Source: Actinomadura terrae
GTDB lineage: Bacteria; Actinomycetota; Actinomycetes; Streptosporangiales; Streptosporangiaceae
Assembly: GCF_022751215.1 (NCBI RefSeq)
Contig: NZ_JAICDG010000001.1
Span: forward strand, 2,108,001 to 2,172,000
DNA length: 64,000 nucleotides
Reading direction: 5' to 3'
Shown here: one piece after another, positions 8,741 through 16,994 of the stretch
How positions within the stretch are numbered: position 1 is the stretch's first letter
How the letters are laid out: the number at the start of each line of letters is the position of its first letter
The notes under the pieces: model-generated
Told to the model about the DNA's origin: nothing
Databases searched by the model: none
The model's input: only the letters and a program-made list of their open reading frames with translations
Made by a program: the position numbers and the translations under genes

Positions 8741-10348
8741 TCAGGGCAGGTCGAAGGCCAGCAGCACGTTTCCGCGCTCGCTCGGGTACATGGGCTCGTA
8801 TCCGGTCTGGACGTAGAGCGTTCCGTGCGCGACCACCGCGCCGCCGTTGCCAGCGATCGAGCCGCCGCGTCCCGGAATCCCGTTGACACCGTCGAAATCC
8901 CGGACGGTGTCGTATTCCCACAGCACCGCGCCGGTCCGCGCGGAGTACACCCGCATCTTGCCGTCGGTGCTGCCCTCGTAGACCAGCCCGGGACTTGAGG
9001 TGACTGCCGGGGTGTGGGCCAGGACGCACTGCTGGGGATACTGCGCCGCGCCGCCCCGGGTGCAGCCGTCGGCCGGGTTGGGCGTCGTCCACACCACCTT
9101 GCCGGTGGCCGGGTCCAGGGCGTTCAGCGTGCCGGGACCGGCGTAGTAGGTGGCGGCGTACAGGTGCGTTCCGTCATAGCTGGCGCCCCACTGGATGCCG
9201 GTGGCCCCGCCCAGCGGTGACGGAACCGAGAGCTGCCGCCGCCAGCGCACCTTGCCGGTCCGCGCGTCGAAGGCGTGGTAGACGCCGCTCTTCTGGCCGA
9301 CCCCCACCAACAGGCGGCCGTGCACCGGGAACAGGTTCGGGGTCGAGCCCAGGTCGAAGTCCAGTGCGGTGTTGTCCTTGAGGCCGGGGCAGTACCCCTC
9401 CCCGTCGGGGAAGTTGCACAGATCGCGCCAGCTGTCCGCGTCGGTGACCTGCTGCTTCCACCGCACCGCGCCGGTGGCCGCGTCCAGCGCGAACAGAGTG
9501 TCGAAGTCCCCGCCGTTCCCGGAGTAGTTCTGCCCGGTGCCGACGTACAGCGTGCCGGTCGCCTCGTCGATGACGGGCGAGCCCCACACGCCCGCGCCGG
9601 ACGGCTCGTACCGGGTCGAGCCGCTGGGCCAGGTGCCCACCGGCTTCGGTTCGGGAACCGTGTACCTGCGCCACACCAGCGCTCCGGTCGCGGCGTCGAG
9701 CGAGTCGATGTGCCCGCGGAAGGTGCAGCACGGGTACTTCTGGTCGACTCCGTGCTCGTTGCTGGACGAGCCGATGTAGATCCGGCCCTTGTGGTACAGC
9801 GGCGAACTGGTATGCCAGCCGCGCGGATGGTCCTCGGTCTGCACCCGCCAGACCAGCTTTCCGGTGCGCTGGTCGAGCGCGTACACGTAGCCGTTGCTGT
9901 CGCCGAAGAAGACCTTGCCGTCCGCGACCGCCGCCCCGGTCGCGCCGTTGAACGCGACGCCCCCGTCCGGCGGGGTGGGCCTCGCCGGCCCCATGTCGAA
10001 CCGCCACTTCTGCTTCCCGGTCCTGGCGTCGACCGCGTAGAACATCCGGTCCGGGCCGCCGAAGAACACGTCGTCGCCGACCACCGCGGGCTGGCTCTTC
10101 GTCCACGCCCCGGTCTTCGGGTAGGCGAACGCCCATTTGAGCTTCAGCCGTCCCACGGTGGCCGGGGTTATCCGGTGCTCGGCACGGTTGAACCGCGACC
10201 CGGTGGGATCACCCTGCCAGCTCGGCCAGTCGCCGCGCCCGCCGCCGGAGTGCCCGCCCGAGGCGTCCGCGCCCGCGGTGGCGGCGGCCGTACTGCCGAG
10301 CATCACCACGAGGCAGCACAGGACTAGCAGACCACGTGCACGACGCAC
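8741..10348 (-). CDS. Secreted PQQ-type (BamB-like) beta-propeller protein
   Basis: 535 residues from GTG 10348, fixed by GGAGG 8 bases upstream. Signal peptide RRARGLLVLCCLVVMLG ends near residue 25. Then about eight PQQ-like blades, recognised by the recurring Ala-x-Asp-Ala-x-Thr-Gly-x-x-x-Trp motif (AVDARTGKQKWRF, ALDQRTGKLVWRV, SLDAATGALVWRR, AFDARTGKVRWRR, ALDPATGKVVW, VYSARTGAVLWEY). Several cysteines (CCTF, CNFPDGEGYC, CTRGG) suggest disulphides. Resembles secreted PQQ-dependent alcohol or polyvinyl-alcohol dehydrogenases, but whether PQQ is bound is unproven, and no c-type heme motif is present. Confidence 0.82.
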   Translation of the reverse strand: MRRARGLLVLCCLVVMLGSTAAATAGADASGGHSGGGRGDWPSWQGDPTGSRFNRAEHRITPATVGRLKLKWAFAYPKTGAWTKSQPAVVGDDVFFGGPDRMFYAVDARTGKQKWRFDMGPARPTPPDGGVAFNGATGAAVADGKVFFGDSNGYVYALDQRTGKLVWRVQTEDHPRGWHTSSPLYHKGRIYIGSSSNEHGVDQKYPCCTFRGHIDSLDAATGALVWRRYTVPEPKPVGTWPSGSTRYEPSGAGVWGSPVIDEATGTLYVGTGQNYSGNGGDFDTLFALDAATGAVRWKQQVTDADSWRDLCNFPDGEGYCPGLKDNTALDFDLGSTPNLFPVHGRLLVGVGQKSGVYHAFDARTGKVRWRRQLSVPSPLGGATGIQWGASYDGTHLYAATYYAGPGTLNALDPATGKVVWTTPNPADGCTRGGAAQYPQQCVLAHTPAVTSSPGLVYEGSTDGKMRVYSARTGAVLWEYDTVRDFDGVNGIPGRGGSIAGNGGAVVAHGTLYVQTGYEPMYPSERGNVLLAFDLP

Positions 10349-10842
10349 GGGAACCACCTCCAGAACGTGATTTTTCAACCAGCCTGGCAGAGTGGCCGGA
10401 TCACGTCGTTGCGCCTCCGTGACAAGATCCACGACTCGCCGTCCCTGATTGAGGCACACTCGAAAACCCACAGCGCTGGTAGATCGCTCGGTCGATCGAG
10501 GAGATGGTGGGCCGCGCGGACGTCGTTGGACAGGACCCGGACAGGCGCCTGGTCACCGGGCCGCGAGAGCGGCCGGATGACAACGACCGTCCCGCGGGAC
10601 GTCACCGCTAAATCGGATCATCGAATTCCGTCGGATATCGATCATTCTCGTCCGCGACAGCGCCTGACGCGTCACATGTTCATGAACGCTTCTCATGGCG
10701 ACCATGCGTCGCAGGACGCAAAACCAAGGACCAGAATCGGTCATCATCCCAGGATCTGTCATCACCTTGTGCGGGTATTGCCGATGGTGGCGAAGTAGAG
10801 CATAAGCTTGCGTGGTCCCGCATCCGAGGTCAGGAGGCGCGG
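10349..10842. other. Non-coding or decayed stretch at the left edge of an accessory region
   Basis: About 490 bases without a convincing gene. Base composition becomes clearly less GC-rich than in the flanks. Only short open frames occur, none with a family match. It contains the promoter region of the propeller gene (minus strand) and, toward 10830, the AGGAGG of the next gene. Confidence 0.5.
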
Positions 10843-11955
10843 ATGAGCAGACGATCCAGAGATCGTCGCCGAGGATCTTCCCGCCCGGAAAGAGAGAATT
10901 CTGTCGAGCGGGAGACTCCAGGGTCTGCCGAGCCGGTAAGTCGCCGAGAATTCAAGGCGGTGCTGGCCGTCAATGTGACAACCGCGCTGGCGGCCGTTGG
11001 CGCCTCGATCGTCGCATATCTGGGTGTCGACGCGAGCCGGGCTCAGATCCGACAAGAGCGGAACAATCGCACCACAGAGGAGTATAGGGCGGCAGTCGCT
11101 GATCTACAGGCGCCGGGCGTGACACAACGCGTGAGCGGCGTTCTTACATTGCGGGATCTCGCGTCCCAGTCGCGGCGGCGTAAGAAGATCCTGCCGCTGT
11201 TATGCGATCATGTCCGTCAGCGCGCACCGGTGGGCGGCGAGCATCGCGATCAACCGGATGCCGACGTGAGTGACGCTGTCCAATTTCTAGGATCCCCTCC
11301 CTTCTCGCTTGGGTTCGACCAGCACGAGTCGCAGGGCGAGGGGGTGCCGGTCGTAAATTTGAGCGGCACTGACCTGACAGGCGTGAATCTCAGGCTCAAG
11401 CAGTTCGATGGCGCGGTCTTCCAGGGGGCGACCCTGACGAACGGAGATTTGCGCCGGGCGAGCCTCCGTGGAGCTGACTTCAGTGGTGCAACGCTTCGCG
11501 GAGCCGAACTTCAGGTGTCCATTCTGACTGATGCTCGCTTTGTTGGTGCTCACCTGGAGCGCAGTGATTTCACTGGTTCTCCCATGGAAGGAGCCGCATT
11601 GGGCGGTGCGCACCTGTCCAGGGCGCTGCTGGGGGGCGTCCGCCTGGATCGGGCGGGACTCGCAGGCACCGATCTTACTCGGGCAGACCTCGAAGGCGCC
11701 CACATGGTCGACGTGCATGCCGCCGGCGCGACTTTTCGTGGCGCCTACATGTCGGGTGCGAACCTGACCCGCGCGGAACTTACTGGTGCTGACCTCACGG
11801 GAGCGGACCTCAACCAGGTGGTCCTCGCCGGTACCAACCTTTTCGAAGCCAAGGGCCTAAAGTTGGACCAGATCAATTCGGCGATTCTGATCGATTACAC
11901 GACGCGGCTTCCCCGCGGATTCAGATGGACGGGCCGTAAGGTGGTGAAGACGTGA
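10843..11955 (+). CDS. Pentapeptide-repeat membrane protein
   Basis: 370 residues. AGGAGG 6 bases before ATG 10843. A basic N-terminus (Arg/Ser-rich, 1-35) is followed by one membrane helix (about 40-63, AVLAVNVTTALAAVGASIVAYL), a helical linker, then a pentapeptide-repeat domain (about 170-345, ALRGADFSGATLRGAEL type) that should form a right-handed quadrilateral beta-helix. With a single cytoplasm-to-outside helix, the repeat side is probably cytoplasmic. Function unknown; family members act as scaffolds or as DNA-mimic gyrase protectors. Its GTGA overlap with the next gene implies coupled translation. Codon use is less GC-biased than in neighbours, suggesting transfer. Confidence 0.85.
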   Translation: MSRRSRDRRRGSSRPERENSVERETPGSAEPVSRREFKAVLAVNVTTALAAVGASIVAYLGVDASRAQIRQERNNRTTEEYRAAVADLQAPGVTQRVSGVLTLRDLASQSRRRKKILPLLCDHVRQRAPVGGEHRDQPDADVSDAVQFLGSPPFSLGFDQHESQGEGVPVVNLSGTDLTGVNLRLKQFDGAVFQGATLTNGDLRRASLRGADFSGATLRGAELQVSILTDARFVGAHLERSDFTGSPMEGAALGGAHLSRALLGGVRLDRAGLAGTDLTRADLEGAHMVDVHAAGATFRGAYMSGANLTRAELTGADLTGADLNQVVLAGTNLFEAKGLKLDQINSAILIDYTTRLPRGFRWTGRKVVKT

Positions 11956-12833
11956 ACGGAAGCGACACGCGGAATCTACTTTGCCGGGTGATCCTGGTGG
12001 GGGCGATGCTCGTCGGCATCGCAGGCTGCGGCGGTAGCGAGCGCCTCCGCATCGTCTCTCTATCCCCTACCGCCACGGAAATCCTTTACGCCGTCGACGC
12101 CGCGGACCAGGTCGTCGCGGTGGACAACGTCTCCGACTATCCGCCGCAGGTCAGCGGCAAGGTGGACAAAAAACTTTTCGCCATCAATCCTGCGTTTCGG
12201 GAAATCATGCGGCACAAACCAACCCTGGTGGTCATGACCGAGCTTGACGAGGCGGCCCCCAACACCGGCGTCGTTGACCAGCTCCGACACGCGAACGTTG
12301 ACGTGCTCGTCCAGAAGGCGCCACGCAACCTCGATCAGGTCTACTCGTCGATCCTAGATCTTGGCAGCCGAGTCGGTCGGGAGCGGCAAGCGAAGTCGGT
12401 GGTTCGCACCATGCGTGCGCGGGTCACCGCTGCCCTGGCCTCCGTCTCCAAGAGCACCGCGGAGCGCACGTACTTCCATGAGGTCGACAAAAGCTTCTAC
12501 ACTGCCACCTCCAACACCTTCATCGGCTCCATATATGCACTTTTCGGAATGCAGAACATCGCCGATGGCTACGACATGGCCAACTCGGGTTATCCGCGAC
12601 TGACTTCAAGGCAGATCATTGCGGGCGACCCTGATTTCGTCTTCCTGGCCGACACCAAGTGTTGCGGGCAGAACGTCGAAGCCGTGCGAGCCAGGCCTGG
12701 CTGGCAGAAGATCGCTGCCGTGCGCGGCCAAGGCCGCATAGTGGAGCTGAACGCCGACACGGCCTCGCGATGGGGCCCAAGAATCATTGATTTCGTCCAG
12801 CGAATCGCACGGGCAATCCATGAAGCGAAATAA
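11952..12833 (+). CDS. Orphan periplasmic-binding-type lipoprotein (BtuF/FecB-like fold)
   Basis: 293 residues from GTG 11952, overlapping the previous stop by 4 bases. Signal peptide with lipobox VGIAGC places the mature protein on the outer face of the membrane. The sequence RIVSLSPTATEILYAVDAADQVVAVDNVSDYPPQV is typical of class III metal-chelate binding proteins (BtuF, heme or siderophore). No permease or ATPase gene accompanies it. Instead it is translationally coupled to a pentapeptide-repeat membrane protein, an unusual partner. The ligand is unknown. It could share the permease of the importer at 44 kb, which has its own binding protein. Confidence 0.82.
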   Translation: MNGSDTRNLLCRVILVGAMLVGIAGCGGSERLRIVSLSPTATEILYAVDAADQVVAVDNVSDYPPQVSGKVDKKLFAINPAFREIMRHKPTLVVMTELDEAAPNTGVVDQLRHANVDVLVQKAPRNLDQVYSSILDLGSRVGRERQAKSVVRTMRARVTAALASVSKSTAERTYFHEVDKSFYTATSNTFIGSIYALFGMQNIADGYDMANSGYPRLTSRQIIAGDPDFVFLADTKCCGQNVEAVRARPGWQKIAAVRGQGRIVELNADTASRWGPRIIDFVQRIARAIHEAK

Positions 12834-14158
12834 GGATGGCATGGCGCCGGCACGAGGTTCCTACCGCAAGGCAGACTAGCGGCAGCGACAGGCGTCGTGG
12901 ATCGCACCAAGCCGTCGAGGAACGTCATCCTACGGTCGTCGGGCGGAGCAGCGTGGAGGTCGTCCCTACCGCGCTCCAGAGCCGACCTGGAAGGGCGCCT
13001 CCAGAGGGATACAAAGGTTCCGATGCCGTCCAGACGATCCGTGGCGTGGGTCATGGTCCCGAAAAAGTCCAGCTCGGGGCGACCCCCGGACGTGGTGAAC
13101 GAAGCACTGGTCGGGGCCTTGAGCCAGGGGAGCCGGGATCCCATCCCGGGAGGCCCGCTGGCCGTCGCGCTGCTATTCATCGAGTCCACGAGCGGCGGCC
13201 AGGACGCGGGGCCCGCCGTGACACAGCGGTAGACGGAACTGAAGGCGACGGCACCGCCCCGGAGCCCACAGCGGCCCGGCTCGACCTGGAGTACCGCACG
13301 GCACGAGCGCTCGGCGCGAGCACTCGTTCATAAAGGGGGCCCGGAAGATCATCGCCCAGTCCAAGGCCACCGAGCAATGGGGAAGGACGGCGACTCCGCT
13401 GGCTGGTGGGGGCGGCACCGCTTACGGGAGCCGGGCGCGACCGGGCGGCCCGCTGACGATCGACGGCTGGTCTACGTCGCGTCCATGGTGATGCTCGACA
13501 GCGCCTGCCGGAACCTCCAGGTGCCCGCCCTGGCGTGGTTCACGCTCGTCCTGGGGAATCGATACGACCGTCGCCGTGAACGCCCTCCGCCGTGTCGCGA
13601 CGGGTCCGTCGGCGCGGTCATCGCCGCATGGTCAGCGGTCACGCTCATGGTCGCCGTCGAGCTGCTGATGGGCATGATCCGGCACGGCCAGGCCGACCCG
13701 GCTCCCCGCGGGCGCGGGACGGTTGGCGTGGACGGGCGCGCAGCTCGTCCAGGCCGCCCCGCGGGATGGTGCCGCACCGTGTGCTGATCTGCGTCATCGT
13801 GATCAGCGCGCCACCGGAATGTGCACGTGGCAGCGCACGACCTCGCCCCGGGTCACCAGCGGCCCAGCCGCAGCTGAGAACGGCAGCGCCACCCCTTTGA
13901 AAACCTGCTAGGTGACACCGGACGGCGCGGTCGTCGGGACTTGTTGGCTGGTGTCGGTCGGGCGGCAGCCCCTGGTCAGAACACCGCCCCCTTTTCCGGC
14001 CGCGGTGGGCTGGCGAGACGAGGTCGCGGACGGGCCCGCCTGGAGGACATCCGCGGCGAGATGCACCCGATGGACGTGCCCTCGGATCCAAACCTGGAAT
14101 GACCTCGCGGCGCACTGCGCCCTTACGGCAACGATCTGCCGCCGTGGCGGCTGCTGGG
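12834..14158. other. Decayed accessory DNA between intact genes
   Basis: About 1.3 kb in which no frame stays open with normal codon use over a recognisable protein. One piece can be identified: a DUF2637 remnant at about 13464-13690 (listed separately). The rest (12840-13340 and 13700-14150) has only overlapping short frames with unconvincing sequences. I read it as gene debris of a mobile element rather than regulatory DNA. Confidence 0.5.
13464..13690 (+). pseudogene. DUF2637 membrane protein remnant with two compensating frameshifts
   Basis: Frame 1 gives RLVYVASMVMLDSACRNLQ then LAWFTLVLG; an extra base near 13557 shifts the reading to GIDTTVAVNALRRVATGP, and near 13610 the first frame resumes with GAVIAAWSAVTLMVAVELLM. 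Together these match the membrane region of DUF2637 proteins, which are common in actinomycete integrative and conjugative elements next to replication and transfer genes. The start and most flanking parts are missing. Third positions are still G/C-rich, so decay looks recent. Confidence 0.6.
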
Positions 14159-14698
14159 TCATCGGGTGCCGGCCGGTTCGACATCGAGCACGATCATCTT
14201 GTCGAGTCGGTAGGTGTCGAGGTCGGGGGCGTGCCCGAATTGTCCGGGTCTGATCTGGTGGAACCGGAAGGTGGCGTTGCTGTCGTTCGCGCCCAAGATG
14301 CAGCGCACGGGGCTGGGCGGGTCGAGGGCGTAAACCAATCGGCTGAACTCAAAGGCGAACGCGAGGCCATGCAGAAGGAGGATCCGCTGATCGGCTTCGT
14401 TGATCATGGGTGCGTCATCGACGGTCCGAACATCGACCGGGACGGCGTCCTCCAGGTGGAAGGAACTGTCGGAGCACTCCCAGGCGGTCAGGTCCTTGAA
14501 GAACGAGGGCGCGCCCGCTGCTCCTCCGGTCGAGGATGCCCAGGTCAACACCTTCCCCCGGCGGACGATTCCCCGGCTCGCACGTTCTCGGAGGCCCGCC
14601 GCGAGGCCGCCGGGAGGCTCGAGGTCCGCCCGCCCGCTCAGCACCCCGAGCATGTCGGCCGCGGCATCGTTCATCGTCAGTGAAAGCACGCGCCCCAT
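14159..14698 (-). CDS. Hypothetical protein of unknown family
   Basis: 179 residues from ATG 14698; the frame is open upstream to 14782, and neither start has a good ribosome site. Strong G/C bias at third positions supports the minus strand over the overlapping plus-strand frame. No motif recognised; the C-terminal part (NATFRFHQIRPGQ ... PDLDTYRLDKMIVLDV) looks like a compact folded domain, and no signal peptide or membrane helix is evident. It may be a small cytoplasmic protein divergent from the barstar-domain gene at 14867. Confidence 0.6.
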   Translation of the reverse strand: MGRVLSLTMNDAAADMLGVLSGRADLEPPGGLAAGLRERASRGIVRRGKVLTWASSTGGAAGAPSFFKDLTAWECSDSSFHLEDAVPVDVRTVDDAPMINEADQRILLLHGLAFAFEFSRLVYALDPPSPVRCILGANDSNATFRFHQIRPGQFGHAPDLDTYRLDKMIVLDVEPAGTR

Positions 14699-14866
14699 GA
14701 TTGCAGCGGAGCACGGTAGGAGCACCGCCTGGAGGATCGAGTGAGCGAGGTTCCCCACACCAAGCGACTGCTGGCGCTGCATGCTGGCGCTGCCAGGAAG
14801 CGCTCCACCGAGGCGCCGAGGATTGCAGTGCCTTCAGCAACTTCGGGAGTCCGGGGTCGATGATCT

Positions 14867-16063
14867 ATGAATTCGGGGGCTGAGGTGCAGGTCGCGAGTC
14901 ATGTCGGATGGGGTCGGAAGGTGCCGGTGCGGTATCTCCTGGCCCGGGAGGACGAGGATGGCGTTGAGCGGTTCTGGGGCAAGGCTGCCGGCGTGGAGGG
15001 GTTGTTCGTCGATCCCGTCCCGCCACGGCGGGAGATCATCACTCTGCTTGGCTGTCGCCCCGACGGCCCGCTGAAGGACGCCCTGTTCAGCGACGATGTC
15101 TCGGCTCAACGTCCGGGTGAGGTGTGCGTCGAGGTCTGGGACGATGAGCGGCCCGTGCAGTGGTGGACCCTCCTCGACGCGGTCGTGATCGCGCGTCAGC
15201 CCCATCCCGGCGATGCGACGCGGTACGACATCGTGCTCGGAGCCGGTGTCCAGCATGAGGAGAGCTTTCTCCAGCTCCCTGCGGCGCCGCGCTTCGAGCT
15301 GTTCGCCGGAACGACCGCGGCTGCTGGAGGGGCGGGAGAGTGCCTGGCAGTCGACGGACTGTTCAAGCAGCGACCAGCCCCAGCCCCCGTCGCCCTGGAA
15401 CTGGTCGGCTGCGAACCCGCCGAGCCTCTCCTCGCGGTTCTGCGGCGTCCGCGGGCATGGGAACGGGACTGGGCTCACCTTCTGGTCCTGGACCGTCATG
15501 GCGCCGTCATGGCCTCCCACGTCGTAGGGCTGGCCATCGCCGGTGCCCGCCCGTCCGTCCTGGGTGGCGCCCTGGTCGACATCACCTTGGCCAACGGTGG
15601 AGACGACCGTCCTCTCCCAGCGATCCGCCCGGTCTGGGATCAGTGGTATCAGGGCCCGCCGACCGAACCGAACCTGTGGGCGCCTTATGACGCGGCGGGC
15701 AGGCTCGAATGGATCGGCCTCACTACCCGCGCCTTTCGGCTGCCCGCGCCCAAGCCGGATCGGTCGGGGGGCCGCCACCATCTCGACGGTCGTTTCGTCA
15801 CCGACATTCCAGGGCTGCACTGTGCGGTCGCCGAGGCACTCCTGGGCCCTGGTCACTACTTCGGCCGGGAGTGGAACGCTTTCAAAGACTGCCTGGGCGG
15901 CGGCTTCGGGGTAGCCCCGCCGTTCACCCTGATCTGGCATGACTCCGAGGTGGCACGTCGAGCGCTGGCCGAGGAGATCGACGGTCCGACAAGTGATATC
16001 TCCTACTTTGAGGATATTGTGCAGCTTCTCCGCCGATGCGGAGCCACCGTCGTGCTCCAGTGA
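14867..16063 (+). CDS. Two-part protein with C-terminal barstar (RNase inhibitor) domain
   Basis: 398 residues. The last about 105 residues match barstar: a strand (RHHLDGRFVTDI), helix, then HYFGREWNAFKDCLGGGF, and the end FEDIVQLLRRCGATVVLQ. In barstar the ENLDALWDCL helix carries Asp35 and Asp39, which fill the barnase active site; here the first is Asn and the second is kept as Asp (KDCL). Residues 1-290 are an uncharacterised beta-rich region with two similar halves (LLGCRPDGPLKDALF near 62; LVGCEPAEPLLAVLR near 180). Barstar-type proteins bind and neutralise secreted RNases or contact-toxin domains. No toxin gene is adjacent, so this is an orphan immunity candidate. Ribosome site weak; GTG 14885 is an alternative start. 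Confidence 0.75.
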   Translation: MNSGAEVQVASHVGWGRKVPVRYLLAREDEDGVERFWGKAAGVEGLFVDPVPPRREIITLLGCRPDGPLKDALFSDDVSAQRPGEVCVEVWDDERPVQWWTLLDAVVIARQPHPGDATRYDIVLGAGVQHEESFLQLPAAPRFELFAGTTAAAGGAGECLAVDGLFKQRPAPAPVALELVGCEPAEPLLAVLRRPRAWERDWAHLLVLDRHGAVMASHVVGLAIAGARPSVLGGALVDITLANGGDDRPLPAIRPVWDQWYQGPPTEPNLWAPYDAAGRLEWIGLTTRAFRLPAPKPDRSGGRHHLDGRFVTDIPGLHCAVAEALLGPGHYFGREWNAFKDCLGGGFGVAPPFTLIWHDSEVARRALAEEIDGPTSDISYFEDIVQLLRRCGATVVLQ

Positions 16064-16071
16064 GTCCTTGC

Positions 16072-16103
16072 GAGGGGGCGGAACCGGCCGACTCCGCCCC
16101 CTC
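16072..16103 (+). terminator. Terminator hairpin behind the barstar-domain gene
   Basis: An 11-bp perfect stem (16072-16082 with 16093-16103) with a 10-base loop begins 9 bases after the stop codon. No T-tract. Confidence 0.7.
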
Positions 16104-16134
16104 ACCGGACCCAACCGAGCACAGCGGGCCCGGC

Positions 16135-16235
16135 CTACCGAAACGGGGCGCCGGTCCAATCGAATTCGATCCAGATCCGCTTCCCCTTTTCACTCTCTGT
16201 GATGCGGAACTCGGCCCTTCGTTGGACGTGCGCAT
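16135..16235 (-). pseudogene. Possible C-terminal stub of a lost gene
   Basis: On the minus strand a short frame reads AEFRITESEKGKRIWIEFDW and ends at a stop at 16135-16137. Its composition is protein-like and unlike random GC-rich frames, but nothing upstream continues it. It may be the tail of a deleted gene. Family not recognised. Confidence 0.25.
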
Positions 16236-16436
16236 GCACGGGACGCGCGGCCGTCGTCGTGGTGCCTACAGCTGGGTGTGCACAGCTAAGGCGCTAGCCG
16301 CCCCGGCCGCTGAGGGGCCGCCTACCTAGCAGTATCGGTGCCGCCGCCGCGCCGTCAGCACCGTGGTCGCCACGGCCGGCCTGGCGCGACCACGAGGATC
16401 CCGGCCGCAGCGGCGTCGCCCCGCCTCACCACCCGG
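16236..16436. other. Rest of intergenic stretch before the I36 gene
   Basis: Together with the hairpin and stub, 16064-16436 separates two convergent genes. I see no further gene or repeat in it. Confidence 0.4.
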
Positions 16437-16856
16437 TCAGCAGCCCCCGACCCATTTGTTCGACAGGCTGTTGTCATTCAGGTCCGAGAAGTATCGCGCG
16501 CCCCAGCCGCGGTCGAGACAGAGCTGATAGCCGCCGTGCCAGTTGAGCGTCGCGTAGATGATGACCGACGAGGGGTAGTCCGGCGTTCCGTTGTTGTACC
16601 AGGACGAGTCCTCTTCGGCGACCCACGAGTAGTTCACCCGCCAGTCCTTGACGCTACCGGGGATGTTCGCGACGGGATATCCGGCCGGATTGAAGTCGAT
16701 GTCCCGGTAGACGCACAGCGACCCGTAGGCGCAGCCGTTGGGGGCCGCGCCGTGGTACCACACGGGTGCGGCGGCGTGCGCGGCGGTCGCGGGCAGCGCG
16801 GTCAGGGCCGCGACGGTCGCACCGGCTCCCGCGATCGCATGAATGATCTTTCGCAT
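16437..16856 (-). CDS. Secreted peptidase inhibitor I36-family protein
   Basis: 139 residues from ATG 16856 (GAGG 9 bases upstream). A signal peptide (RKIIHAIAGAGATVAALTALPATAAHA) is followed by a crystallin-like domain with CAYGSLCVYRDIDFNPAG and four cysteines for two disulphides, as in the Streptomyces metalloproteinase inhibitor SMPI. Members inhibit secreted metallopeptidases such as thermolysin, but many homologues are uncharacterised. An M4 thermolysin-type gene lies at the left end of this window, 15 kb away; a functional link is only a guess. Downstream of the lipoprotein gene on the same strand, with 138 bases between. Confidence 0.85.
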   Translation of the reverse strand: MRKIIHAIAGAGATVAALTALPATAAHAAAPVWYHGAAPNGCAYGSLCVYRDIDFNPAGYPVANIPGSVKDWRVNYSWVAEEDSSWYNNGTPDYPSSVIIYATLNWHGGYQLCLDRGWGARYFSDLNDNSLSNKWVGGC

Positions 16857-16994
16857 TGTTCTGCACCTCGATTGGTTCGGTTGGATTGCGCGGTTCGTGA
16901 GGAGGATTGCGGCGGCGCGGTCTCTCGGAGGCGCGCCGGAATGCGGCGGGAGGGGCGCGGGATCGGGGAGGAGCGGACGTGACGGACGCCCTCA

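Noticed and set aside
12590..13189. Minus-strand frame with the segment LDFFGTMTHATDRLDGIGTF as possible protein
   Set aside because: Reads sensibly for a short stretch only, overlaps an intact lipoprotein gene and has no start signal or recognised family.
14099..14683. A plus-strand open frame over the hypothetical gene at 14159-14698
   Set aside because: Third-position G/C bias is strong on the minus strand only.
14834..16159. A 440-residue open frame on the minus strand across the barstar gene
   Set aside because: The plus strand gives a recognisable barstar fold and good G/C third positions; the minus frame has neither.
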